DNA from: Planctomicrobium piriforme
GTDB lineage: Bacteria > Planctomycetota > Planctomycetia > Planctomycetales > Planctomycetaceae
NCBI GenBank assembly: GCA_945861445.1
Contig: CAMAVF010000016.1
Span: 1-38,522, forward strand
DNA: 38,522 bases
Direction: 5' to 3'
The translations under genes and the position numbers were made by a program. How positions within the stretch are numbered: the first letter of the stretch is position 1; each line of letters opens with the position of its first letter. Below are positions 25,422 to 33,007 of the stretch, piece by piece. The notes beneath the pieces were generated by a model, which was not told where the DNA came from, did not search any database, and saw only the letters and a program-made list of their open reading frames with translations.

Positions 25422-25847
25422 CTATTCATCGTGGCCTTGTGGCCGGCGGCGCGAGGTCTTGCGATCGGACTGTTCGCGTTTGGACTGCAAACGACGCTCC
25501 ATACTGCCTCGCGAGGGGCGGGTCCGTTTGCGCGGGGTGGGTGGGACCAGCACGGTGACAATCATCTCGCGCAGCCGCTCAAGACAATCTTCCGCATTGC
25601 GAGTTTGATCGCGATAGACCTGCCCGCTGATCACCACCTCGCCCAAAACCGTGATTCGCGGCCGGTAACGCGTGAGAAAGCGCTGCTTCACTGGTTCGGG
25701 CAAATGAGCGGACTGGGTGACATTCCAATGCAGGATGGCCTTGGAATTGACCTTATTGACATTCTGGCCGCCGGGCCCGGCCGAGCGCGCGTAGGTGAAG
25801 TGCAATTCGTCGTCGGGAATCTGGATTTGATCGTTAATTTCCAACAT
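25422..25847 (-). CDS. arfB: ArfB-like peptidyl-tRNA hydrolase (GGQ protein)
   Basis: 141 residues, the usual length of ArfB/YaeJ (also ICT1-like). The release-factor catalytic motif GGQ is at 26-28 within ARSAGPGGQNVNKVNSKAIL. The C-terminus (about 105-141) is a long Arg/Lys-rich tail (RKRTRPSRGSMERRLQSKRE), which in ArfB enters the empty mRNA channel of stalled ribosomes. There is no codon-recognition domain, so it is not a standard release factor. The inferred role is freeing stalled ribosomes by hydrolysing peptidyl-tRNA. It is convergent with the TPR gene. Confidence 0.9.
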   Translation of the reverse strand: MLEINDQIQIPDDELHFTYARSAGPGGQNVNKVNSKAILHWNVTQSAHLPEPVKQRFLTRYRPRITVLGEVVISGQVYRDQTRNAEDCLERLREMIVTVLVPPTPRKRTRPSRGSMERRLQSKREQSDRKTSRRRPQGHDE

Positions 25848-26001
25848 GCGAACAGCACCAGCGTATCAGCGAACCGCGATCGAAGAGGCAGCACGGCCAC
25901 GAATCGTTCGGCGATCCTATGCCGCAGCACAGCCGACTGACAAGCCGGTTGGCAGATCACTGAGACATTTTCCAGGCGAGAAAGGTTCGCAAGCGGATCC
26001 C

Positions 26002-26796
26002 TCAATCGGCGTTTGCCGACAGGCCGAATGTCAGATTGGCAACTGATTCGGCTTCAAAGCTGTCGTAGTAGCCGCCGCATTCTTCCGCTCTCAGGAACAG
26101 CCACAAAATCAGTTCGTCCAGGTGCGGATGGTCGGCACGATCCTTGCGCGCCAACTCAGCACAATAGACGTAATTGTGGCCGGTGGCTTCGTGGTTTTCG
26201 AGCAAGTGGATATGGAATCCCTGCGGGCGAACCTGCTTCAAAAACTGTTCGCGACTCTCGGCCGACGGAAAGTAGGTCCAGTGACAGATCGGGCGGGGGA
26301 TTTCGAGTGAATCGCCCATTTCTGCGGCGGCAGCCTGACGTTCGTGGGTCGTCAAGAGCTGGAATTCCGCTCGATTCGGATACAGTTCATCAAAGTAGAC
26401 GTTCCATTCGGGATCTCGAGTGCGACTCAGTCGAAACCGGTAGCCAGGGTGCTTCGTCAGGACCTCTGCGGTCACGGGTTCCGGAATGCACTCGGTCGGA
26501 GCGTAGAAGTAGAACTTCAACTGTCCCTTCGTCAATTCGCGCCCGACAAAGTTTGCCGCGCACTGTTGAGAAAGCGCCGCCACCAGTTCGCGGTCAATCG
26601 CGTTCAAGACCTGACGTTCGCTGGGGCTGCCCATGCCGTGTGCTGCCGCGTCCTGCATGGGAATGGTGATTCGCAGCAGACAGGGCGCGTCTTTCAACGG
26701 CGCTCGGTCACCAATCTTCAAATTGACGATGACCGACGACATGCGGCGACCAATTCCGCGAAAGAAGGTCCCGAACTCTTCCAAAGAGTGAGCCAT
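26002..26796 (-). CDS. DUF695-RraB two-domain protein
   Basis: 264 residues from the ATG at 26796; a further ATG at 26874 would add 26 residues without family resemblance. The N-terminal part resembles DUF695, with GQLKFYFYAPTE and the typical DPEWNVYFDELYPN. From about residue 165 the sequence resembles RraB (regulator of ribonuclease E activity B): CHWTYFPSAESREQFLKQV, GFHIHL and an acidic DELILWLFLRAEECGGYYDS end. RraB in E. coli binds RNase E and inhibits mRNA decay. Whether this fusion acts on RNase E here is not known. It is isolated, with no partner gene beside it. Confidence 0.8.
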   Translation of the reverse strand: MAHSLEEFGTFFRGIGRRMSSVIVNLKIGDRAPLKDAPCLLRITIPMQDAAAHGMGSPSERQVLNAIDRELVAALSQQCAANFVGRELTKGQLKFYFYAPTECIPEPVTAEVLTKHPGYRFRLSRTRDPEWNVYFDELYPNRAEFQLLTTHERQAAAAEMGDSLEIPRPICHWTYFPSAESREQFLKQVRPQGFHIHLLENHEATGHNYVYCAELARKDRADHPHLDELILWLFLRAEECGGYYDSFEAESVANLTFGLSANAD

Positions 26797-27068
26797 AGCG
26801 TGTTCCAGGATCGAATGGAGTCTATCAAGACGATCTCTGGACAGGGGGAAGACTGTCGCAGAAACGAGCAACATGAAAGTCTAGCTCATAACTGTGGTCA
26901 AAATTGCGCAGTTTGCCGATGAAGTGAGAGAATAAATGTCAAAATTCGGGATCCAGATCGAGTCGAATGATGGCCCGCCCTGAGATTTGCGGTGTTTTGT
27001 CTTGAATTGGCCACTTTCGGAGGAATTCGCCTATTTGCCAATCGGAATGGAAGCGCCGCCAGCGCCTC

Positions 27069-27098
27069 TTGTTCTTAGCGGCCATTCACGTCTATAAT
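27069..27098 (+). promoter_or_regulatory. Candidate sigma-70-type promoter for the IscA-type gene
   Basis: TTGTTC (27069-27074) and a consensus TATAAT (27093-27098) with an 18-bp spacer, about 150 bp upstream of the start codon. It lies in the 451-bp gap between the divergent RraB-like and IscA-like genes. I see no other gene in that gap. Predicted by eye. Confidence 0.5.
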
Positions 27099-27247
27099 TA
27101 ATCGGTTAGAAACAATTACCATCGGGTGAGTTCGGACGAGTGGCCGCAGGTGGCCCCGTCTGGGGTCTTCCGGGCTGGTCGAGGTCATTCCCTGAATTTC
27201 GAGCAGGGGCCCTCGGTCGTGGACATTTTGAAGGAGACGGCTGTCAC

Positions 27248-27589
27248 ATGTCAGTCACCATTACCGAAAAAGCGGCGAAGGAAGTCAAACGCGTCATCGA
27301 GGACCAGAAGTTCGCTCTGGACAATACTGTACTTCGGATCGGGATCCTTGCCGGTGGCTGCAGCGGCTATCAATACAAGCTGGGCTTCGACACCAAGGAC
27401 GCGATCGACGAATCGAAGGATCAGGTCACCGAGCAGTTCGGGATTGCCGTCGCTGTTGACAAGCGCAGTGCCCTCCATCTGGACGGCACGCAACTCGATT
27501 TCTTCGATGGACTCGAGAAACGCGGCTTTACCTTCAACAATCCGAACGTGACCAAGAGCTGCGGTTGCGGCAATAGTTTTTCATCGTAG
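27248..27589 (+). CDS. IscA/HesB-type iron-sulfur cluster assembly protein
   Basis: 113 residues from the ATG at 27248, with AAGGAG at 27231-27236. An earlier in-frame start at 27140 would add 36 residues unlike the family. The A-type carrier fold shows [31 protein letters not shown] (Cys38) and the C-terminal SCGCGNSF (Cys105, Cys107). These three Cys bind iron or a 2Fe-2S/4Fe-4S cluster for transfer to target proteins. Members include IscA, SufA and ErpA; the sequence does not decide between them. No suf or isc genes are adjacent. Confidence 0.93.
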   Translation: MSVTITEKAAKEVKRVIEDQKFALDNTVLRIGILAGGCSGYQYKLGFDTKDAIDESKDQVTEQFGIAVAVDKRSALHLDGTQLDFFDGLEKRGFTFNNPNVTKSCGCGNSFSS

Positions 27590-27667
27590 TCTGTCGCCGA
27601 TCGTTCCGCGATCGGCACACGCTCGGAGTACGGCTGGCATTCTAAGTCGGAGTTCAAAAGCAATTGT

Positions 27668-27733
27668 GTAGCCGCGTTCGCCAGAACGCGGGCCGTTCCG
27701 TTGATCGCCCGCACTCTAGGCGAGTGCGGCTAC
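27668..27733. repeat. Double-hairpin repeat, copy 1
   Basis: A 66-bp unit starts GTAGCCGCGTTCGCCAGAAC and ends GAGTGCGGCTAC. Two small hairpins (CGCGTTC/GAACGCG and CCGCACTC/GAGTGCGG) sit inside outer GTAGCCGC/GCGGCTAC ends. Its reverse complement matches 32940-33004 with only a couple of differences. It follows the IscA-type gene by 78 bp. Confidence 0.88.
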
Positions 27734-27826
27734 CGCCCAATTCTGTCTGTCCACTTACTTAGGCAGGCAAAGGGTCGCGCAGCGCAATCGGCGGCCAATT
27801 GAAACGCGTGGATTTGAAAACACCTG

Positions 27827-27862
27827 ACGGCTTGACTGATCTCACAGTCAAGCCGTTTTTGT
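27827..27862 (+). terminator. Rho-independent terminator
   Basis: ACGGCTTGACTG (27827-27838) and CAGTCAAGCCGT (27845-27856) form a perfect 12-bp stem with a 6-nt loop, followed by TTTTGTTT. It lies 238 bp after the IscA-type stop codon, on the plus strand, before the ppk promoter candidate. It either ends a long 3' untranslated region or a small transcript starting in the gap. Confidence 0.85.
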
Positions 27863-27888
27863 TTGCAGCGTGAGTTCTTGTGGCCCGG

Positions 27889-27897
27889 TGATATAAT
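27889..27897 (+). promoter_or_regulatory. Candidate extended -10 promoter for ppk
   Basis: TGATATAAT matches an extended -10 element (TGnTATAAT), about 75 bp before the ppk start and just after the 27827 terminator. No good -35 box is present, which is usual for extended -10 promoters. Confidence 0.5.
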
Positions 27898-27971
27898 CGG
27901 CGCAGCGTGAGGTCCTCGCGAAGCCGCGGGGTCCCTCCGGTCGACCGCAATCAAGATCTTGGTAAATCGAC

Positions 27972-30104
27972 ATGGCTCCCCCTCCAGTTCCGAGTCCCAC
28001 CGTTGCCGAATCCGCCTTCGGACCGGCTCACTTCGTGAATCGCGAATTGAGCTGGCTCGAATTCAACGCACGTGTCCTGGAAGAAGCCGAGGACGACACC
28101 AATCCCCTGCTGGAGCGAGTCAAGTTTCTCAGCATTTTCAGCAGCAACCTCGACGAATTCATGATGGTCCGCGTCTCGGGATTGCGGTCGCAAGTGCATG
28201 GGGTCTCCGAACCGGAAGATCCAATCCCCGATCAACTCAGCGCCCGTGACCAGTTCGATTTGACCCACCAGCGAACCCGCGAACTCGTCGAACGGCAATA
28301 CGCCTGTCTGAACGACAAGATCCTTCCCAGCCTGAAAAAGGAGAAGATCCGACTCCTGTTGCCTGAAGACTTGAACGCCAGGCAACAGGAATTCATGGCG
28401 GAATACTTCGAGCAAACGGTCTTTCCCGTGCTCACGCCGATGGCCATCGATCCCAGTCATCCGCCCCCCCACTTGCGGAATCGAGGCCTCTACCTGGCGG
28501 CGATTATCCAGCAAAAGGGGGTCCGGCTGGGTGGTCCACGCAGGTTGCTCGCGGTGGTGCAGATTCCGAACGTGCTGCCGCGCTTGATCCGGCTGCCGGG
28601 CGACGGAGCCGATTTCGTGATGCTGGAAAGCTTCGTCGGTTCACGGCTCGAACAGTTGTTCGGGGGTTCCACGATCCTGTGCTGGACCGTGATGCGGATG
28701 ACGCGTGACGCCGATCTGGATATCGACGGTGACCAGGTCCTGCAGGATCTCTCGAAAGCCATTGAAGAGGGACTGCGGGCGCTGCGGACTCGCGACGCCA
28801 TTCGCCTGGAGGTCGCGGCGGGGACCAATCCCCAATTGATCGAAGCCATCCGCCAGCCATTGGAACTGCTCGACCAGGAAATCTATGAAATCAATGGGCC
28901 TCTCGACCTGACCTGTCTGATGTCGCTGTTGTCCGTTGAGGGCTGTGCGCACTTGAAGGACGAGCCCTTCACGCCGCGCCGTCCCACCGGTTTGCCGGAA
29001 GGTTGCGACGTCTTTCGCGAAATCCGCCGCCGGGACATCCTGGTCCATCACCCGTATGAATCGTTTCAGTGCGTCGTCGATTTCATCAATCAATCAGCCA
29101 CTGATCCGGACGTGCTGGCCATCAAGCAGACGCTGTATCGCACGGGGAGTGAAAGCCCCATCATCAAGGCGCTGATCAACGCGGCCGACAACGGCAAGAA
29201 CGTCACGGCTGTCGTGGAATTGAAAGCGCGATTTGACGAGCACACCAACGTCAACTGGGCCCGTCAGATGGAACGGGCCGGAGTGCATGTGGTCTATGGG
29301 TTTCTCGATCTGAAAACCCACTGCAAGGTGACCCTGGTCGTCCGGCAGGAAGGGACCAAACTCCGCCGCTATGTCCATTTGGGAACCGGCAACTACAACG
29401 CAACGACCGCCAAAATCTACACCGATCTGGGCCTCTTCACTTGTCGCCACAAGTACGGGGCCGACGCGACCGCACTCTTCAATCTGCTGACTGGCTATTC
29501 GCGCGGCCACAAGTGGGAAAGGTTATTTACTTCACCCCACGACCTGCTACCGAAGATCCTGGAATTGATCCAGATCGAAGCGGACAAAGCCAAGTCAGGG
29601 CAGGGGGGGCGCATTCTCGTCAAGCTGAATGCCCTGGTGGATCGCACGGTCATTGAAGCGCTCTATCGGGCTTCGCAGGCTGGCGTTCAAATTCAGATTC
29701 TCTGTCGGGGAAGCTGTTGCCTGCGACCGGGAATGAAGGGCATTTCGGAAAACATTCGCGTCACCAGCATCATCGACCGTTTCCTGGAACACAGCCGGAT
29801 CTACGTCTTCGGAGCCACTGACGACGCGGAAGTCATGCTGTCGAGTGCCGACTGGATGCCGCGAAACTTTGTCCGCCGCGTCGAAGTGATGTTCCCGGTC
29901 CTGCAACCCTCACTGAAGCGCCACATTCTGGATCAGATTCTGCCCACCATGTTCGGCGACAACATCAAGACGCGCGAGATGCAGCCGGACGGCTCCTACC
30001 GCCGCGTCCTGCGTCCGTCCAGCGTGCCGCCATTGCGTTCCCAGATCCGACTGCTGGCCGGACTACCGATGGAAGATTCGCCCGACGGAGATGTCGAGAA
30101 GTGA
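27972..30104 (+). CDS. ppk: Polyphosphate kinase 1
   Basis: 710 residues, the usual PPK1 length. It makes inorganic polyphosphate from ATP, reversibly. The N-terminal domain begins FVNRELSWLEFNARVLEEA and contains SIFSSNLDEFMMVRVSGL. The C-terminal phospholipase D-like domains carry the two conserved His: His450 in KTHCKV (the phosphorylated residue by analogy with E. coli His435) and His469 in RRYVHLGTGNYN, spaced 19 residues apart as in E. coli. Later motifs include ILCRGSCCLRPGMKG, SRIYVFG and MLSSADWMPRN. The likely site is membrane-associated cytoplasm. No exopolyphosphatase gene is adjacent. Confidence 0.96.
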   Translation: MAPPPVPSPTVAESAFGPAHFVNRELSWLEFNARVLEEAEDDTNPLLERVKFLSIFSSNLDEFMMVRVSGLRSQVHGVSEPEDPIPDQLSARDQFDLTHQRTRELVERQYACLNDKILPSLKKEKIRLLLPEDLNARQQEFMAEYFEQTVFPVLTPMAIDPSHPPPHLRNRGLYLAAIIQQKGVRLGGPRRLLAVVQIPNVLPRLIRLPGDGADFVMLESFVGSRLEQLFGGSTILCWTVMRMTRDADLDIDGDQVLQDLSKAIEEGLRALRTRDAIRLEVAAGTNPQLIEAIRQPLELLDQEIYEINGPLDLTCLMSLLSVEGCAHLKDEPFTPRRPTGLPEGCDVFREIRRRDILVHHPYESFQCVVDFINQSATDPDVLAIKQTLYRTGSESPIIKALINAADNGKNVTAVVELKARFDEHTNVNWARQMERAGVHVVYGFLDLKTHCKVTLVVRQEGTKLRRYVHLGTGNYNATTAKIYTDLGLFTCRHKYGADATALFNLLTGYSRGHKWERLFTSPHDLLPKILELIQIEADKAKSGQGGRILVKLNALVDRTVIEALYRASQAGVQIQILCRGSCCLRPGMKGISENIRVTSIIDRFLEHSRIYVFGATDDAEVMLSSADWMPRNFVRRVEVMFPVLQPSLKRHILDQILPTMFGDNIKTREMQPDGSYRRVLRPSSVPPLRSQIRLLAGLPMEDSPDGDVEK

Positions 30105-30146
30105 GGCGTGCTGCAAGATCAGTCAAACGCGACAACGTGAATTTTT

Positions 30147-30320
30147 ATCTCCCCTCGCCTCGGTACTCCGGGGAGAGGGGTCGGGGGTGAGGGGCTCCGC
30201 GAGCGTCGTTCGATTAGCAATACAAAGTGGCATTTTGCTGGAAAAACAGAACCCGGCGTCGAGGGTCGCTCGTTCCCCTCACCCCCAGCCCCTCCCCGGA
30301 GTACCGAGGCGAGGGGAGAT
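30147..30320. repeat. MITE-like inverted-repeat element (GC-rich arms), second copy
   Basis: Left arm 30147-30194 and right arm 30273-30320 are near-perfect reverse complements (ATCTCCCCTCGCCTCGGTAC at the left end) around a 78-bp spacer. It occupies most of the 303-bp gap between ppk and bioD. The arms match those at 16111-16292, but the spacers do not look alike. An open frame at 30091-30837 starts before this element and crosses it; it is not a gene. Confidence 0.87.
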
Positions 30321-30407
30321 GATTCCTCAATCCAAGGGCTCTGATTTTCGCCTGATGCAACTCGCAAATTACTCCTCCAGTTCGGCGTCACAGAGTATCG
30401 CGGAAAT

Positions 30408-31121
30408 ATGGCGATCAATCTTCCAACTTGCCAGCGGCTGTTCGTCACAGGGACAGATACCGGAGTCGGTAAGACTACAGTCACCTCGGCACTGGTCCGG
30501 CACTGGCAGGCGCACGGCCGCAACATCGGGGCCTATAAGCCCGTGGCCAGTGGTTGCGAAATCAACGCCCAGGGCATCCCGTTCTGGGGCGATATTGAAG
30601 CCTACTTCGCCGCCTTGGATGGTCGATTTCCCAGAGATCGGATCTGCCCGCAATCCTTCGCCGCACCATTGGCGCCTCCGGTCGCCGCGCGTCAGATGGG
30701 CCGCGTCGTCGATTGGCAACTGCTCGTCAGCGGGGCCCGCTGGTGGGAATCGCAGGTCGACGCGTTGCTGGTCGAAGGTGCCGGAGGCTTGTTGTCGCCT
30801 CTCACTGAGACCGAGTCCAATGCCGACCTGGCGGTGAGCCTGGGCTACCCGGTTCTGGTGGTGGCCCGATTGGGATTGGGAACCATCAACCACACCCTGC
30901 TGACGGTCGAAGCCGCTCAGCGCCGCGGCTTGCAGGTGCTGGGTGTCGTCTTGAACGCGGCACAGCCGACAGGTGCCGACGAGTCGGTGAATTCCAATCC
31001 AGACGAACTGGCGCGACGCTGCCCCGCTCCATTTCTAGGGGTTCTGCCATATTCCACTCACGGTGACTTGCTTCACCATCCGGCTTTCTTGAGAATGGTT
31101 GGTCTGCTGGAGGAACATTAA
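30408..31121 (+). CDS. bioD: Dethiobiotin synthetase
   Basis: 237 residues. It closes the ureido ring of dethiobiotin from 7,8-diaminopelargonate, CO2 and ATP in the biotin pathway. The P-loop GTDTGVGKTT starts at residue 15 and includes Lys22. Other motifs are YKPVASG, the Mg-binding Glu in LLVEGAGGLLSP and the nucleotide-side ARLGLGTINHTLLT. No other bio gene lies within the window, so the gene is detached from its pathway here. It is followed after 53 bp by the Pro-rich zinc-ribbon gene on the same strand. Confidence 0.93.
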   Translation: MAINLPTCQRLFVTGTDTGVGKTTVTSALVRHWQAHGRNIGAYKPVASGCEINAQGIPFWGDIEAYFAALDGRFPRDRICPQSFAAPLAPPVAARQMGRVVDWQLLVSGARWWESQVDALLVEGAGGLLSPLTETESNADLAVSLGYPVLVVARLGLGTINHTLLTVEAAQRRGLQVLGVVLNAAQPTGADESVNSNPDELARRCPAPFLGVLPYSTHGDLLHHPAFLRMVGLLEEH

Positions 31122-31174
31122 GGAGCCAGGATGTGCCCTCACAACCTGCGATTCAGATGGCCGGAAGGTGATTT

Positions 31175-32914
31175 ATGGCGATGGAAGTGGTCTGTGGCAA
31201 CTGCCAGGGCCGACTCTTGGTGGAACACACGGGCGTCGTGGTCGCTTGTCCGCACTGTGGTGCCCATCTGCAAATTGGCGATCCCGCACCGCCCGCTGCA
31301 CAGGCCCCCCCACCGAGTTTCTCGCCACCCGCTCCCCAATCTGCTCCGCCCCAGCCGGAAGCTCAGGCCCCCTTCATTCCACCGGCTCCGCCCCCGCTGC
31401 AATTTGCTCCACCCGAGTTTGCTCCTCCACAGGCGCCACCGCCAGTTTCTCCATTTCCAATATCCTTCGAACCGCCCCCTGTGGCTGCGTTTCGGCCGCC
31501 GGCTCAACCGGAACCGGTGTTCCCAGAAATCATTCTGACACCCCCAGCCCCTCCGTCGCCGCCCCCGCCTCCCTCTCCGGTACCGGCCGCAGTCGCGGCA
31601 GCCGCCGCTGAGACCGCCATTTCCAGTGCTCCGCCCGTTGACCTGTCGCCGCAACCGGTCGCTCAACTCAGTTGGCAGCCGCCCCAGTCGATCGCCCCTC
31701 CCGCTGGGCAAACCGCGTCAGATTCGTGGATGCCGCAGATCAATTTGACGCTGCCCCCGGCAGTCGAGACACCGCCGCAACCTCCGGCACCAGCGGCTCC
31801 GCCACCACTGGCCCTGCCAGAAACGGTGACGATGCTGGCGCCTGCGATGCCGGTCGTCGATGCCAGTCCCTCCACGGTCAATCTGTCCCCGCCCGCACCC
31901 AGTGGTGCCCCAGCTCAGACCGACATCTGGAATCCTACACGCGTAGAGAGCTCGCGCGTCGAAGAACCAGCCATTTCATTTCCCGGTGCGGAGCCTGCGT
32001 TCGCCAGCTTTGGGAACTTCAGCACTGCCCCGACCGTGCCGCCGTCGGCCGTACCCGCGCTCACCGCAGCGGCACCCGCCGCCGTACCGAATTTCGCTCC
32101 GACGACAGCGCCCTCCACGGCGGCGGCAGCAGTCAGCACCTCCAGCCCGACGATTGTCACTTCCGACGCACGTCGCGACGCGACCGTGCCGCGCGTGTAC
32201 TTTGTTGTGGTCGCCAGCTACGCGAGTGCCATGACGCTGGCGTTTCTGTATCTCTGGGCGCGGTCCGGTGAGGTCTCGACGCTCGACCTGCCCGACGTCC
32301 GACCTCAAATTCAGAACGACCAATACGGGCTGCGATTGGGGCCCGAAGGTGCGTTACCAACTCCGTTCCGGCTCAAGCTTGGCGAAACCAAGCGTTATGG
32401 CAATTTGCTGGTCACTCCGTTGAAAGTCACCAAAGGGCCGCTGGAGTGGGTTTACTTCGATGGCAGTAATCAGACCAAGCCCCCCACCCCATCTCCGGTT
32501 CTCAAATTATGGGTCAAGTTCGAAAATGTCTCCTCGAACCAGACCTTCCCGGCGCTCGACGAGACTCTGTTATTCAAACGAGTCCCTGATCGGAAGAACC
32601 CGCTGCAGGATCGCAGCAACAATTACATCTGCCGTCAGTCGGAATGCAAACCCAATGGAAAGCGGGTTCCGGTTTACACCTTTCCGATCAAGGGAGACTG
32701 GCTCTTGAAGGGCCAGCACCTGGACACTCCCCTGCGTCCCAAAGACGAATGGGAAACGTACATTCCCTCGAACGACGAAGACCTCAGCGATCTGAAGGGT
32801 CCGCTCTGCTGGCGAGTCCACTTTCGCAAGGGCTACAACCCCCGCAGCAGGTGGGGAGTCACGACGCTGATTGAGGTCGAATTCGACAGCGCGGATATCC
32901 AGGCGGATAGCTAG
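31175..32914 (+). CDS. Zinc-ribbon, Pro-rich, single-pass membrane protein
   Basis: 579 residues. Cys7/Cys10 (CGNC) and Cys25/Cys28 (CPHC) at the N-terminus form a likely zinc ribbon. Residues about 33-330 are very rich in Pro and Ala. One membrane segment (about 341-363, VYFVVVASYASAMTLAFLYL) leads to a C-terminal globular domain of about 215 residues with repeated aromatic/Gly strands (LEWVYFDGSNQ; WRVHFRKGYN). The topology suggests a cytoplasmic zinc ribbon, a flexible linker and an extracytoplasmic domain. GGAAGG lies 7 nt upstream of the ATG. I do not recognise the family. The second zinc-ribbon membrane gene (33008) is convergent. Confidence 0.8.
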   Translation: MAMEVVCGNCQGRLLVEHTGVVVACPHCGAHLQIGDPAPPAAQAPPPSFSPPAPQSAPPQPEAQAPFIPPAPPPLQFAPPEFAPPQAPPPVSPFPISFEPPPVAAFRPPAQPEPVFPEIILTPPAPPSPPPPPSPVPAAVAAAAAETAISSAPPVDLSPQPVAQLSWQPPQSIAPPAGQTASDSWMPQINLTLPPAVETPPQPPAPAAPPPLALPETVTMLAPAMPVVDASPSTVNLSPPAPSGAPAQTDIWNPTRVESSRVEEPAISFPGAEPAFASFGNFSTAPTVPPSAVPALTAAAPAAVPNFAPTTAPSTAAAAVSTSSPTIVTSDARRDATVPRVYFVVVASYASAMTLAFLYLWARSGEVSTLDLPDVRPQIQNDQYGLRLGPEGALPTPFRLKLGETKRYGNLLVTPLKVTKGPLEWVYFDGSNQTKPPTPSPVLKLWVKFENVSSNQTFPALDETLLFKRVPDRKNPLQDRSNNYICRQSECKPNGKRVPVYTFPIKGDWLLKGQHLDTPLRPKDEWETYIPSNDEDLSDLKGPLCWRVHFRKGYNPRSRWGVTTLIEVEFDSADIQADS

Positions 32915-32939
32915 GTAATTGCGTAGAACTGATCGAGTT

Positions 32940-33004
32940 GTAGCCGCACTCGCCAGAGTGCGGGCGATCAACCGAACGGCCCGCGTTCTGGCGAACGCGG
33001 CTAC
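32940..33004. repeat. Double-hairpin repeat, copy 2
   Basis: A 65-bp unit that mirrors 27668-27733 with about two differences. It sits between the convergent genes ending at 32914 and 33008, so it could serve as a shared mRNA-end structure. Its inner stems are CCGCACTC/GAGTGCGG and CCGCGTTC/GAACGCGG. Confidence 0.88.
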
Positions 33005-33007
33005 ACT

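Noticed and set aside
26797-27247. tRNA or other structured RNA in the larger gaps (also 16048-16504, 33947-34324)
   Set aside because: No tRNA-like T-loop plus acceptor stem found by eye; only repeats and promoter-like sites.
30091-30837. 248-codon plus-strand open frame starting at the end of ppk
   Set aside because: Its N-terminal half is translated from the GC-rich inverted repeat and the rest overlaps bioD in another frame.
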